NCBI GenBank assembly: GCA_013180625.2
Contig: SNVD02012968.1
Span: forward strand, 372,001 to 436,000
Direction: 5' to 3'
Source: Boswellia sacra
Taxonomy: Eukaryota; Streptophyta; Magnoliopsida; Sapindales; Burseraceae
DNA: 64,000 bases
Part shown: positions 11,433 to 37,114 of the stretch, one piece after another
How the letters are laid out: the number at the start of each line of letters is the position of its first letter
How positions within the stretch are numbered: the stretch's first letter is position 1
Notes under the pieces: model-generated
What the model was told of the DNA's origin: nothing
Database searches by the model: none
Seen by the model: the letters and a program-made list of their open reading frames with translations, nothing else
Position numbers and translations under genes: made by a program

Positions 11433-11788
11433 TTGAAAATTTTGATACCTAGATTATGCATCAATAATAAATTCATAAACTAAAATAAATTAAATTGGAT
11501 TCGTTGGACGGCGGGATATGCAACTGCTGGCAGGTAGAGGAAGACTTTTTCCTAGGAATCTTTCATTATACGTGGCAAGTGTCGGTTAGTCTTCCAATAA
11601 TAGATTAATTAATAACGATCATAAATAACTTGTTATTGTCAATATCAAAAATTATTAAAATAATAAGCCGATATTATTTATAGTATACCACTCGTGGTTT
11701 AATCGTGCCATTACACAAAAGTTCAGGCGTGCCATACCAATGTCATGCTCTATTGCGACGCAACGAGGCGTATATTGCAATGAACGAA

Positions 11789-11820
<32 letters not shown>

Positions 11821-14100
11821 TTATTTATTATTTCTACAATCTTATTTATACAAATTATAAAATTATTGAATAATATTATTACATCATCGAAAAAGACGTT
11901 ACCAAATTTTTTTTACAATAAACTAAATCTCTCGTTAATATTTAGTAGGTAACTTTTAAAAAAAAAAATCTATATATACATGAAATATGCAAGCGAATAA
12001 ATTAGACGTACAACTTATTTATAACTAATATTTTATATAACTTTAATTAGCAAGATATTATTGGATGTATCATTTAATTCAACATCCTTTATTTGTTTCA
12101 TTTTTTATTCATCTAGTGATAGCTTATCCACTCAGGTTGTATAAAAAGTAGTTATAGATGAGTTGTAGATTTAATATTATTCATGTGTAAAGTAAATAAT
12201 ATATATATATATATATATATTAAATGAAGATTTAGAGAGGAAGAATGAATAATAATTGAAGGTTCTACTTGGTAAATTGAGATTTAAGTGATTATATTTT
12301 ATAGCAAAACAGTAAAAAGATAATAAAGATTATATAAACAAAAAAATTTATTTCAAATGTGCTATAAGATGCAAAATGAATATTTTCTATATAATTTTTT
12401 TTCTAAAATTTGGGTAGGCTATAATTAATAAATTTGTCTTGAAGTATGGCTATAAGTGTTAAAATTTAAACTTTTTATATGAAATTAAAAATTTTCTCAA
12501 AATTGCATATGGTTATAGATTAGTTGAGTTAATCCTTGGTTATGCCATTGATATCTTGTATCTTAATTATTACAATTTATTATCAGTATTTATTTATCTA
12601 ATTATATCATATATATTAGGTTGTGTGGATAAATTTGTATAGAAAATATGTAAAAATATCATTATTTTTATTAAACAAGGGTAATATATGATGTTTATAC
12701 TATGTACAAGTGATGAAAATTTTCACACCCCATTAGTTACTGTTGTTTGACCACGAATCAGTCAACGACGTGTAGTAATAAACATTTAATAGAAGGGTAA
12801 ATAAGTTATCCAACAAAGTAACGTAATTAAGTTAAAATAGTCTTAATATTTTGATTATGAGGCTTCCTCTTAAATTACTTGATTGATTACATCACTTGAT
12901 TTCATTATGTTATATTGTCTTTCAGGTCGAATTATTTAGTTTGAATTGGACGTATATGGTGTAGGTGTTTACCAGTACTTTGTCCGTGGAAATAATTCAA
13001 TAATGAGACAAATTATTTACTTTTATTAATTTATTTATTGTAATAGGGTTTCATGACTTTGACAAATTCATAGAATCTAATTGAATAATCCAAATTCAAC
13101 AGTTCTATTTTGATTGGTCATCATATTTTAAACATATTATAATTATAATCAATACAATAATGGATCCGATAATTGCACTAAATTAGATTCTGAATTATTT
13201 TATCCCAATTATCTTAAAATTAAATAAATCAAATAATATTTACAAGTTCGTCCACGTCATAATTTTTTTTTTAAAAAAACAAAATTGCAATCTAGAGCAA
13301 CTGCCACTATGAACACGTTGACTTTTATGCCCAACTGAAGCAGCTTTTTCAGCACATAGTAAAGTTGTGTGAGATTGAATTAATGCACCCTTATCATAGC
13401 CGTATCGGTTTTGATTAGATTGTGCGATGCGTCCTCTTTATTATTATTATTATTATTATTTTTTTTTGTATTGTCGAATTAGAGGTCACAGTTTTTTATA
13501 CGATTGGAGATCACAATACGAAATTATTAGCGAATTAATGTGGATATTATTATTAATTAAATCATTTTAATATTAAAATATTTAATATGAGTAATAAATA
13601 TATAAGATTTATATATATTTAATGTATTTAATAATTAAAAATATCATATTAAATAAATTTAAATTATTTTATATTAATAATGATTTATATTAACAATTTT
13701 TTTAATTAATATAAATATATAAAATATAATTAATTAAAAATATATGTAAGTGTTAAATAATTAAATATATTATATAAGTTAATGTAATATAATAAATGAA
13801 TATGTAGTATGTTTATTAAATATGTTATATTTGTATTTAAAGATTTAACATAAATTATTAAATGAATCGTATATATTTTAATCAAAGTTTTATTAACTTA
13901 TATCTTAATATATCATGAACGATATAAACAAGACAAATAAATACGAATTATCACCCTATTTTTCGTTCACTGAAGTATAATATTAAATTGGTAACAATAC
14001 CTAATAAATGAAAATACGTGGCAAAACAAAAAAGTTGTGTTAAACATGGAAGAGAAAAATTGTACTAAATTTTACAGGTGTCGCTTAGATAAACGATAAA
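11433..14100. other. AT-rich intergenic DNA with microsatellites
   Basis: Contains (TA)n tracts at about 11791-11815 and 12199-12221, an (ATT)n tract at about 13438-13461, and a strongly AT-rich block at 13550-13950. No coding, RNA or bounded repeat feature was recognised. Confidence 0.5.
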
Positions 14101-14748
14101 CATTCTACCTTACGAAAAGCTGGTCGTCCGCCCACAGTTCATTGAATAATTGACGATTATTTTAGAGTGAAAGACCTCCCCTTCCTTCACCTTCCCCGTT
14201 TATGTTCAAATCATTATAAAAGACACCTGACACGCACCAAACTCATCGCCTAGGATTCAGCGTTCAAATTCATCACGCAAATCACTAGGAAAATAAAAGA
14301 GGATCAGACACATGTTCGTCTCTGATTTACCCTTACTGTCATCCAAATCGCGGCGTTAGTTATCTTTCCAAAATCGTGATGACAAAAAACTCTCCTTAAA
14401 TTTCGACTTTAGCTCCTTTTCTCTGTTGATCTTGATCCGCCCGATTTCCATGGGGTCCATCTCTGATACGACGGCCACGATTGCTCTCCAATTCCTCCTT
14501 CAAGTTTAGAGACGAACACGATCTCCATCCATCTAGGATTTTTTTTTTTTTGAGAGAGAGAAAATGAGGGTGGCGAAGTCCCAAGTATGGCAGCCGTGCA
14601 AGAAGAAGAGGTTTTAATGGTTTGTAAATAATCTCCAGAGAGAGAGAACGAGAGAAAAATCGAAGAAAGAGAAGATTTGTATTATAGGCAGGAAGGGGAA
14701 GCGATTGTAAATTTGGAGAGAGAGCGAGAGGGAGGGATTTGAAGGGAA
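14101..14748 (+). promoter_or_regulatory. CIPK23 promoter and 5' leader
   Basis: The sequence changes from AT-rich to a GA/CT-rich leader with several GAGAGAGA runs (14553-14565, 14635-14665 and 14715-14735) directly before the kinase ATG. Long antisense open frames here (for example 14812-14396) are by-products of this purine bias. No TATA position can be assigned with confidence. Confidence 0.4.
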
Positions 14749-25695
<10,947 letters not shown>

Positions 25696-26625
25696 TTGTC
25701 TTTCTGCCATGACTCGTGCTGTAGGGGTGGGACGTTCCTTATTAGTCAAAGTCAAACTTGCTTGCGCCGGTGTATCTTAGTATTGTATTCAACTCATGTT
25801 GTTTCAACGTTTGTGATTAAGAATTCATTTATCATGTACTTGGCTTGGTGTTGTTTACGGTTTATACAACTAATCGTACGATTGCAAATGTATCAAATAC
25901 AATGAATTACTTGCACATCCACACACCGAAATGTGTCTTCCAATCGAGTTGTAAACTTGTCACCTTTTTTACTTTTTAAATATAAAAATCTTTTTTTTTT
26001 TATTGGATTCTTTGTCATTTCCTCTTGTTGTTTCATAGTTCAGACTATGTTCTCTAGATTATCAAACTCCAACTTTTACAGAAATTAGCAGATACCTTTC
26101 TTGCAGTTGGATCCTAACAGAGAACTTGAATATTGATGATGGTGGAGAGGGGAGAAAATCGATAATATTTTTCAAAAATTTGTGGGAGGTTTTTGATTTT
26201 ATATCAAAATCCAAGAAGTCCAAAATTATTATTATTTTCATAAAATAAATTATGACAATGTAATGAAATTATCCTTTTGTTACCATATTTATGCTCTAAA
26301 GTCATTCCCTACAGTACCGGTGGTGATGAAGGGGTAATTATTTAAGAGTGTTGCTGTAAATTTTTACAACTGTAGAGAAGTAAATTGAATTACCACAAAT
26401 CTCGGGGGCAAAAGAAAATTGCCTTGAAATAAAAATAGACCGGACCCACATTGGCTGAACCCAACAACTCAACGTCACGGAGTTTTCACTGTCAACAATA
26501 CGCGCCACGCAATCGAATCGATACTCGCTATTATAAAATGCGGAACCCACTCGCACTGCACTCTGATCCCCATTACGACTATTTTTCTTAATTCGAAACA
26601 AAATCAACATACAATAAACAACCCA
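25696..26625. other. CIPK23 3' UTR and ILP1 promoter/leader
   Basis: The sequence after the CIPK23 stop is T-rich UTR-like DNA. Closer to 26625 it becomes less AT-rich, with ACGT- and CACG-type cores (26470-26530), before the ILP1 start. No additional gene is supported; the minus frame 26610-26338 has no recognisable features. Confidence 0.4.
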
Positions 26626-29600
26626 ATGCGGGAAGAAGTTATCAGCTCTGGAGGTACCGTAGATCCCACTCCTGCTGCCAGGTGCCTAATCTTCACAATT
26701 CAAACATCTTATTCCTCTCAATTTGGGGTTCTTTTGCTGGATTTTTCTGGCTTTTTGAAACTAGGGTTTTGGGTTCGCTGGTGTCTGGTAATTTGTTTAA
26801 TTTCTATTAGGGTTTTGGGTGTTTGCGTGGTTGGACTTGTGGGTTTGTGGTTCATTTTGTTGCTGGGGTAGTGAAGGAGAAATTAATGGGTGCTCAAAGT
26901 TTTGCCGTCTTGAATTTTGTGCTGGTTACTTGTTGAAAAGTGGAAGTAAATTGAATTAAGTCAATGTTATTGTGTTTGGATGCTCAGTGTATCTCATGCA
27001 TGCAGGCATTGACTTTGTTGGGAATGTGCGTTAGTGTTAAGATTAGCATTGTTGTTGTTTTGGTTTGTTGGAATAGTGTTGGGGGGTTTGCTGTTTGGGA
27101 AATGAGGAAATAAGCTGGGTGTCAAATTTTAGGGCTTTTAAGAATTAATTGAGTTTATGTATACATTTTCGGTTCCATACTACGAATGATAATTATAATT
27201 TTTTCATTTTGATTTTTGAGATCTCAATGTTGTAGAGCTTTTTTTTTTCTTTGTTTGGTTGGATTGGTAGTTTGCGGTTTTGTGGGTTGCTATAGATATG
27301 GAACTGAGGTAGAACTTCTACCGTTTCAATGGATTGTTTTTGACATTTTCTGAGCTGTTAAGAAAGAAAAATCTTCGGTAGGCTTGCATGGCTTGTTGAG
27401 ATTATACAATTTCATGTAACTATGCATGTTGTGGTTTTTTTGGGAACTAAAATAGCGAGAAGAACAGTCTTCTATATTTTTTTAATTGCAATCATTAGTT
27501 ATAGAACAGAATACTTAGTTAATATAAGAATTTTTTTTTAATATCTTGTTGTTATGATAATGCGTCGGTTTTTGTATTCTACTGGGTTTTGTTTGTTGCT
27601 GACAAAGTTTGGAAGAGAGAAGGAAAATGATGATAACCTCCAGTATAATATCTTATTCAGTTTGTTTTGCAAACTGTAGGACTGATCAGTGCTGTTTGAA
27701 GTTTATTTTAGGCTTATAAGGAGTAAAGGTGCTTGATTTAGGGGCCCATAAATGGGAAAGTCAATCACACTATTGTGCACAAATATGAGAGATTATGTGT
27801 GAATGGACATTATGTATAGATGTGGGGCAATTTCAAAGTAAAAGATGTGTAAATTGGGGAGTAGGGGTAATTTAGGGTATCTAGATTTATGCCAATATCT
27901 ATTTATTTGTTTCGGAACACTGTGAACCTGATTGTTTTTTCTCTCAGAAATCCTAATTTATAATGCTTTATGGGTGCCTTTTCTCAGTTCTGCCGGGGCG
28001 TCTTCACCTGCTGTACCTGCCAATGTTGGCAGTATAGAATGGTCTGGTCATGGACATAATTCTAAAGCTGCGTCTTTATCTTGTGTCGGTTCCCAACCAC
28101 CATGGACCTCTTTAAGCACAAGTGTTGGTGGTTCTGTTCTTGGGTCATCTCGACCTTCGTGTAGGCCATGGGAAAGAGGTGACTTACTGAGACGTTTGGC
28201 TACTTTTAAGCCTTCAAATTGGTTTGGAAAACCCAAGGTATGACACGATTTGGTTTTTCTTGAACTATATGCATTAATAATTCGACATCTATTCTCATCG
28301 TTGAATGCATAGTTGAGCGCTGAGGAGTTTTGGATTAAATGTCTACAGTGATTTTGGAAAAAGATATTGAAAGGGAAAAGAAAGGATACCTTATGTCATG
28401 TTCGTTGAGTGTCTGGATGCTTGCACCCTTGTTTGTGATTGTCTTTTTCTGCTCTTGTATATTAGGTGTCTTATTTATCTGTTATTAACTTATTCTATAG
28501 CGAAGCTTTTAATAATAATTTTAAGATATAATACATGTTAATAATCTAAAAGATTATGAACATGCTTAACCGCTTGTATAGGAAATCAAACTTGTTCTGT
28601 TAATCTTATTTGTAACAAGGGAACACTAAACATCTGGGATCTCTTTGGTTCCATTTACTTGTGATGTGGAGATTCTATATGTATGATAACCTGCCTTCTC
28701 ATCATAACTTTCTTGCAACAGATAAAAGCACAATGATTCTTGTCTGGTTTTGTCCAAGAATGATTATTATGCTTCCCTTTATATTCGATTCAGATGCCTT
28801 CCCTTAAAAGAGATTAGTTTAGAATTATAATTAAATAAATGAATGGGAAGAATAAATGAGCCCTCTAGGGACTATTTGTATCAGTTAGATTTGAAGGCTT
28901 TTTTATGGGTGTTCTTTAAACGTAAAAGAATTACAAAATAGAAATTGAAATACTGCAGTATGAGACTTTATTGTTTGCCATGAAGTTTCTTCATTTCGAG
29001 CTGTGTGCTTGGGAGGCTCGCTTTGGTGTTTCATTGTCTCTTTTTTGTAGTGGACTACATGTACATGATATACAATGTCCACAGATTCTAACCCTCTCAT
29101 ATCTTGTAGGTTGCCAGTTCCTTGGCTTGTGCTCAAAGAGGCTGGATGAATATTGATGTTGATCGAATTGCATGCGAATCTTGTGGTGCATGCCTGAGTT
29201 TTGTTTCAGCTCCGTCCTTGATGCCTGCTGAAGGTTAGCTATTGCAATCTAAGTTTTCTTATTCTTTTAATACTCCTATTTAGAGCTTCCCAGAATATAT
29301 CATCCTCTGCCGGATGACCCCCAAAAATTTGAAAAGGCTTTGGTGAGTCCTGCTAAGTGAGGTCTTTGGATATCATGCAGAATAAATGGGAAAAATTAAA
29401 AAGAAAATATTGCAAATTTACATCAATTGATGAGGAAAGAACTGGTTTTGTTGACTATATTATGAATGAGAGTTTGTGAACTTTGGATGGGAGACCGAGG
29501 TTGAAAAGAGTATTTGAGGGGAGAAGATGTGTCAGAGAGGGCTTCTGAATTTGTGGCTGTTCACTATTGCTGAGAAATATATCCTGACAAAGTTACTTCT

Positions 29601-32600
29601 CTGTGTTTGTGTGCATGTGTGTTTGGTTGTTTGACTATTTGATGAGGGATTCATGCCTGTGATGTGTTCTTTTTTCAATCATAATTTGTTTGTTTGAGGA
29701 ATGAAATAAGAAGTCCTATAGGTCTAATTGGCTATGATAAGTAAAAAATTCTAATAATTGCCATTGCATAACCAAGTTGTAGTGACTTTTTTCCTTTGGA
29801 CATTGTCTGATTTGGTTTCATGAAGCCCGTAATCTTGAATTGTATAGTTATTTTGATTCTGGGATACACAAATATATCTGATTACATAATTTATATGTTG
29901 CCCATTTTTTATGCCAAGTGTTTGTTTAGTTCTTTTCTCCTTGCTAAAAATAACTTGTTTGGTAAATCAACATCATCTTCATCAGCTTATCCTTTTGTAC
30001 TTTCACTAAATTTGATTCTTTGCCTATTCTTTTTGCTTTCGTACCTTTTCTCCCGAAAATTTTCTCTGGTTTAAGTTGAAGATGCTGGTGAAGCTTTTGC
30101 CAAGCAGCTGGATGTTGACCACAAAGTGAATTGTCCATGGAGAGGAAATAACTGTCCAGAAAGTTTGGTGCAGTTCCCCCCAACTCCCCAGTCTGCCTTA
30201 ATTGGGGGATATAAGGATAGATGTGATGGACTCGTACAATTTCAATCTCTTCCTGTTGTAGCTACATGTGCAATTGAGCAGATGCGGGTGTCTCGAGGCC
30301 CACAGATTGATCGCTTTCTGTCCCAGTCGCAGAATCTTACAGCTGGAGAAGTAGATGTAAAACCTGAAAGTATGCAGGAAGTTGAAACGTCTCGTGATGG
30401 TGCCTTCTACATGTATTCTCGAGTATGAAAATCTATGTTCTTGCTCCTGTAATTTAACCATTATGTTTATTATTTCATTATCTGATTGATAACTTGTTCT
30501 ATTTGTATCTCCATAGTTTATTTTCTTTCTTTCTTTATTTATTTTTTGCCAGGCACAGAAGCTTATAAGTCTGTGTGGATGGGAACCAAGGTGGCTTCCA
30601 AATGTTCAAGATTGTGAAGAACATTCTGCTCAGTCAGCAAGAGATGGATGTTCTGTTGGGCCGTCTGAGGCCCTGGTCCATCTATCAAAGGATCCAGGAC
30701 GAAGCAAAAATACACTCTCTGCCTCAGCCAAAAGGGACACTGGAAAGAATAAAATGGTGGCTGTGGAGTCCAGACATGAATATAGGTCACCTTTATTAGA
30801 CTGTAGCTTATGCGGTGCAACTGTGCGAATATCAGATTTCTTAACTGTTCCTCGACCTGCTCGTTTTACTTCAAACAACATCGATATCCCTGATACAAGC
30901 AAAAAAATGGGGCTGACCCTTGGAGTCAGTGCAGCTAGTGGAATTAGTGGTTGGGTTGCTGCTGATGATCCAGAGAAAGAACAAATAGAAGATCGTGATG
31001 AAGTGGCAACAACAGATGAGGGGAAACTGCTACAAAATACTGAATTTGATTTGAATTTGACAATGGCAGGGGGTTTGCCTTTTACTCAGCGGGGAAGGAC
31101 TGGAACTGCAGAAAATGTCCATGATGTGGACATGGGAAGGGACCTAATGATTGGTCAACCATCTGGGAGTGAGGTAGGTGATCGTGCAGCATCATATGAA
31201 TCTAGGGGTCCTAGTTCTCGTAAGCGGAGCCTAGAAATAGGTGGCAGCTCAGAAGATAGGCCACACTTGAGGATGCAGCAGGCGGATAGTGTTGAAGGTA
31301 CAGTCATTGATCGTGATGGTGAAGAAGTTACTGACAGTCGACAATATTCGGCTGGGCCTTCAAAACGTGCTCGGGACTTTGATGTATTTGATACACACTG
31401 TTCACCGTATCTGAGAGACTCATCTGGAGCTGGTCCTAGCCATTCAATGGGCTTGGAAATTCAGGCAGATGGAAACAGAGGTTCGTTGTTTCGACAAGGA
31501 AGTGACCAAGTTGGAGTCCTATCAACTAGAGATTCAACGCGTGCATCATCTGTCATTGCAATGGATACGGTCTGTCATAGTGCTGATGATGACTCTATGG
31601 AAAGTGTTGAAAATTCTCCTGGGGATGTTGATGATGTTCATTTTCCCTCTTCTAGTACACAAGGAATTTTTGAGATGAATGACACTTCGGAACTAAATTA
31701 TAGTAATCAGGCTCAGCATAGCATCTATTCCCGACGAGCTGTTGCAGCAGTTCCTGGGGAAATGGGTATCAGCAGTACAAATGATGGTGAAGAAATTTTT
31801 AATGCAGAAACTGTGACGGCTCAGGCTAGGGATGGACTTAGTTTTGGAATTAGTGGAGGGAGTGTTGGTATGTGCGCTAGCCATGAAGCTGAAATCCATG
31901 GTGCTGATGTTTCTGTTCATAGAACTAATAGTGTAGTTGGTGACATGGAGCCGAGAACTGAAGATGCTGAAAACCAGGGCCAGACGGGTGAATCTGCTCC
32001 AGATCCTGGATTAATGGATGAGATTGTCCCTGATGAAGTAAATAGGGAAGATCCACATGGTGATAGCCAGGAGATGCTATCTCGGTCGGTTGGAAGGGCT
32101 GACAGTGGTTCAAAAGTTGATGGTTCTGCCAAAGCGGAATCTGTTGAAAGCGGAGAAAAGATAAGTCAGAGTTGCAAGGCAGCCCAAGGAAATAGTGCTC
32201 ACCCTTCTCTTTCATGTAATGCTAATATCTATTCAGGATACAATACAACCAAGAATGAGGTCACAAAGAATGGAAAATCATCATCTACCAACAATTGTCC
32301 ATACCCAGAGTCTGAATATGCAGTTGCAAATGGGATAGGTAATTTTGGCCTACCTTTCTGGCCTAGGGTTTTATTTTCCCATTTTTTCTGCTCCTCCAAT
32401 TATTCTGTTTAGGTTGGCAACAATTCCAGTGAATGAGAAGTCATGATGGATCCTCTGTAATCAAATGATACTCCTTTAGAAGGAGGCTCTTATTTAGATG
32501 GACACCTGTTCTTTTATTTATTATTTATTTTTTAAAATCAATATATAGTTTTCTGTTTCTTATACAGAATTAAGTCATTGTCTGGATTTTGTTTTGGTTG

Positions 32601-34503
32601 GCAATTGGTGTTGATTGTTTACTTATTATTTATTTTTACTTTCTAGTCCTCTAAGCATACTCATTATTATAATTTTAGAAATCAATTTTTTGATCAATTA
32701 TCTGCTCACAAAGAAAAGGGTTTTCATTGTGTTTTTCTTTCATTTAATCACTAATCTACTAATAATTTGTTGGAACTATTTGCTATGTAGAGTAAAATTC
32801 TGATTTTTGACTTTTTAATTTTGTGTTTGCTTGAATTGGGTTTCAAAAGTATTTAATTGGGTGCATATAGCCCCATCTCTTGTTTATTTATTTGATTGCT
32901 AAATCTACTAGCCATATGTTGTGTTAAGCATAAAATTGTTGGACTGAATAGAGAACCTACTAAATTCTCATATATCTGACAGACAGGTCAATTATGTGCT
33001 TGTTTTATGTAGATTTAGAGATTATTGTTGGCTCAATTGATTTCTTGCTTATATTTATTTTAATAGTTTAAAAATTGAACTAGTAATCTAGTTGTTGTTG
33101 TTCTTGTGGGTGTGTGTGTTCTTTTTAATATTAAAATCCTCGCCTTCCGATGAGTGTTATCAATGCCACTTTTGACTTTTCAGGCCCTCCAAAAGGGGAA
33201 AGCAATTATGAAGAAGCTATAGAGTTTGATCCTATTGTTCAGCATAACCAGTTCTGCCCCTGGGTGAATGGGAATGTTGCTGCTGCTGGTTGTAACGGCC
33301 CTAGCTCTAGTAACAGTGCTGATGCTATTGCACTTTGTGGGTGGCAACTGACCTTGGATGCACTGGATACTCTACGATCGCTGGGGCATATTCCTATACA
33401 GACAGTACAGTCTGAGTCGGCAGCATCTTTGTACAAGGTTTGTCTCTATCACTCAGGCCTTTTAGTCTAACATAATTTTTGGTCTCTCCATGTGATGCAT
33501 CTTAAGTATTGCTTTTGTCCTTGCTCATGATCGACAAATAATGTAGATAGGTAAACTGAAGAGTTGGAAATTGGAGTTGGTACTCCTAGTTTCTGAGTAT
33601 GAATATTATCTAAAGTCATATGTTAAGTAGTTATTGGAATTGTTGTTTATGATAATTTCCTAGGCATGCTTTTGATGGAGAGTAAAAAACAATGGAATTT
33701 TCCATCTTTTCCCATTTCTCAAAATGCCCTTTTTTTTAATGTGAGATTTGTCCTTTGAACTTCTGCTTTGTAAAGCAAGTTGATAGAAGCTTTGTGTTTA
33801 TGGCTTCCAAGATCTCTGTTTGCAAGTAATTAATATATGCATATGATGGTCAAAAGCTATTGTGGGAAGTAATTTGTATTCAGCATCACGGTAAATGGGT
33901 TCCCCTAGCATATATCCTAGGTGATGCCCATGTCTTATCAGATCTTGAATGATGTATACTTTTTATATATTTATTATGCTGACTGTCCAATAAGGGATTC
34001 TTCTTTGAGCCCAGTTTAAGGGGGAAGCAATTCATGCACTATGTCAGGTTTATTCTTTAAAATCATTATTCTTTTCATGAGCAATTCTATTATTCTTCTT
34101 TGGGTGGCCATATTGGTTGTTAGGACCTAAGAGATATTATGGGAAAGTAAAAGATTTATTTTGCTTTACTGTTGGAAAGAGGACAAAGAATATGGGACAG
34201 ACAAAAATGGAAAAGCTACAGTCATGGGACAGGGAGTGGTACTTTTCTTTGCCCTTGCTTATACCTGCCAATTGGAGGACCTAGAACAATATATTTGGTT
34301 TCTCAAACAAAACTCAAGACCATGTAGACATTTCCCTTTTGCTTAATTTTGATGTGATTGACTATTTCTGCTGTTTTCTTCTTGAAGCTTGTATAGCCAG
34401 ATTTTTCTATTCTTTCTTTCTCCTATTGCAGGATGATCACCAAACTCCTGGACGAAAGCTCCTTCGACGGCACTCCATGAGCAAAAGCCATGGGCAACAT
34501 TGA
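26626..34503 (+). CDS. ILP1: C3HC zinc-finger / BIR-like protein, NIPA-ILP1 family
   Basis: Seven exons: 26626-26681, 27988-28237, 29110-29233, 30076-30422, 30553-32338, 33184-33437 and 34432-34503; 962 aa with consistent phase. The start MREEVISSGGTVDP is typical of the plant family. Module 1 contains RPWERGDLLRRLATFKPSNW, Cys124-x2-Cys127 and His159-x3-Cys163-Pro-Trp (zf-C3HC). Module 2 has CGWEPRW near 267 and Cys343-x2-Cys346, but its matching His875-x3-Cys879-Pro-Trp and CGWQLTLDALD lie about 530 residues later, after a long acidic, Ser/Asp-rich, probably disordered insert with basic patches (SRKRSLE, SKRARD) that could be nuclear signals. The animal homologue ZC3HC1/NIPA is a nuclear basket/F-box-like protein; Arabidopsis At1g17210 was named ILP1 (IAP-like). 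Exact function in this plant is not shown by the sequence. Confidence 0.88.
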
Positions 34504-37114
34504 TAATCAATCTGATGAACTAGTTTACTTGCAGTTATTGGTTAGTAGATATACCGATTTTTCGTAATGAATGCTCTCATCCTTCTCTAGTCACAAATCT
34601 TTTTTAATGTAATCACATAGCACTGGAGTGAAACATAATTATGCTACTTTAAGACCCCTGCAACCCCTACAGCCAAAACAAAAAGAAAAAAGAAAGGAAA
34701 AAAGAAAAAATCTTTAAACAATTTAAAATCTTCCGAGTCTTTTTCGTTGGCTGCTAGACAGCACATATATTTACCCATGCAGGTTTGTCAACTCTGAACG
34801 ATTTTATTTAGTGAACTATATACTAGTGAAAGCTTCTGTGATCGAGGAGTAATTCAACAGCTAAGATATAGCCTAATTTCTTGACCTCAGTGGGACTTGT
34901 TTAAGGGCGGTATCCTTTTTGGGGTAGGAGTGCGATTGGAAAAACCTAATATGCAAAGTCATTCGGCTGTTTTTGGTCATGGGGTAAAATTAAATGGATA
35001 TGTATTTGTGGGCGTTCTCACTGAAACTGATTAGCCTTTTTGGGGTTCTATTTGTTGCCAACATGCCATCCCTTCTAAAGTCTATGCCTTGTGAAAATAC
35101 TCTTCAAAAAATCACAAATGCACACCACTCAATCCAGCTTAGCTTTAGAGGGTTTAGCCTTTTGAAGATGGATAATACTGTGTATCCCAACTTTGTATCT
35201 CAGGTCTTCCATTCCAAGTAATGTGGCTTGATTTATATTGCCAGGTGCACATTAATTAATGTGACAAGTGATATGGTTTCTTAATTAATGTCGCATCGTT
35301 TGGGTTGTAAAACTTGGGATATAAACTTAGAAATTATAATGTTACTCTTTGAAGAATGCATGCTCAATTTATTTAGATCCAAGAGATTATGGTCTGTTGA
35401 AGATTAACTGTACTGCATGCAAGTTATTGCTGTCATGTGAGGGTTTCAAGGAAGTTCTGGTTGTTTTGTTTGAAATAACTCTATTATTTTATCAAACACA
35501 TAAAAAAAAAAGAAAAGAAAAAGAAAAAGAAAATATAAAGAAGAAACAGTTTTTATTAAGATCATTGCTCGCGCACAAATTGCAATGTGGCCGTGGATTG
35601 GGTGTTTTGTTCTTAACCTCTAAGAGATTGATTTTTTTGTTTGATTTAAAAAAGGTTGTCATATGCCTCTTTTACTCCAATGCAACCGGGAATGTATGTT
35701 AGCCATCTGGTTTTACCGTCTGAACCCTGTTGATGTCGTGATAGGATTATTCACTCAGCTTCTAAATGAGCAAGAATTATGGACCTTAACCTTGTTTGGT
35801 CTTGGTTGGAGAACTTGCAAACCGAAGTTACTCTTAGCTTTCTTTATGTCTATGATGTCATAGAACCTGCTATCTATGTGCTAAATGTTTATTTTATGAA
35901 TGCAAAATAGGACCCTCAATTCTCTTCTTATACTCTCTAATGCCAATGCTTGTGTAGGATTAAAATTGCAATCAATGTTATGGGGGCAGATCGGAAATTG
36001 ATTTCACTAGATGCCAAAAGCGCTGCTACAGGGAGAGTTCTGAGAAAGTTCACTTTTCTTTATGGCAGGATAATTATGCTATCGAGAAGATTTATTATTG
36101 CCGAAACAACATAAAGTTATCCATCACTGGAATGCTTTCTTTGAGAGTTTGTTGTTGGTTATCTATATTCATAGTCGGTCGGTGAGTAATGTGACACACA
36201 AGACCTTGGGATAAAGAACCCAAATAATTTTCACTTGCTGAGTTTTTTATTTGATTTTCTTGGATGATAGATTAAGTTGACAATGACATTCAACGACAGC
36301 TAATAATTATAAGAATTCAAATGTTTGCATTTAGATCTGCGTGCTACTGGATGCGATAATATATGTTATGCTGCCAAATGAAACTCAATCTTTTCCTCTC
36401 TTTCTCATCTTGTTAAACTGACCTTTTCCTTGAATCTGGAAACAAGCATCTGCTTTATTCTTTTTACATTAAGCAAGGGAGTGTATGCAATCTGCATCAT
36501 TAAAATTTTGGCCAACTGCTTGCTACACTCATGAGTTTCTTGTGTATGCAGCGGAAAGCCTGGTAGTTTTGTTTTGAGTGTAAGACTTATTCATTGCTAG
36601 TGATTGTAATCCGAGACGTGGACTGAAAGAAGCTCAAGTGACTCAACTGATGGATTCATAAGACTGATTTGAGATAAGGGGATATATTTAGACTTGAAAA
36701 ATTTTCGCCTAACTTCAATTTTTCCCAAGCTTTATCCAATATAAGACGGTTACTCATTTCGGGCTGACTTGAGTTCAATGAGCCGGGCGGAGCTTTAGAA
36801 AATCATAGCCATAGTAAGAAATTGGAATCGCTGAGCTGAAGAGATAGCGCAAGGCGCTAGTGTTTAACGCGGAGAGATCAACCGTAATGAAAGGGTGTAA
36901 GGTGCCACTGTGTTAAAAAACAAAGAAGTCATGTTGACATGGGCGAAGGATCTCCAAGCAAATGCTTCACCAGATAATCTAGAAATGCCTATTTCAGCCA
37001 ATAAATTTTATATAAACTGCCACATGGCATTGCACATAAACATATAAAGAACCAATAAGATGAGATTTTGGAACCTCTCTACCTCAAGTCTCGACCACCA
37101 ACCAAAGGTTCACC
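34504..37114. other. ILP1 3' region and intergenic DNA
   Basis: AT-rich sequence with A-rich tracts (34680-34715, 35500-35550). Scattered short frames (for example 34994-35221, 35349-35702) lack family features and start/stop context. No further gene, RNA or bounded repeat was recognised. Confidence 0.45.

Noticed and set aside
26338..26610. 90-codon minus-strand frame just upstream of ILP1
   Set aside because: No motifs, and it occupies the promoter/leader of ILP1; probably chance.
34994..35863. Series of short plus-strand frames after ILP1
   Set aside because: No splice-consistent joining, no family features and AT-rich codon use typical of spacer DNA.
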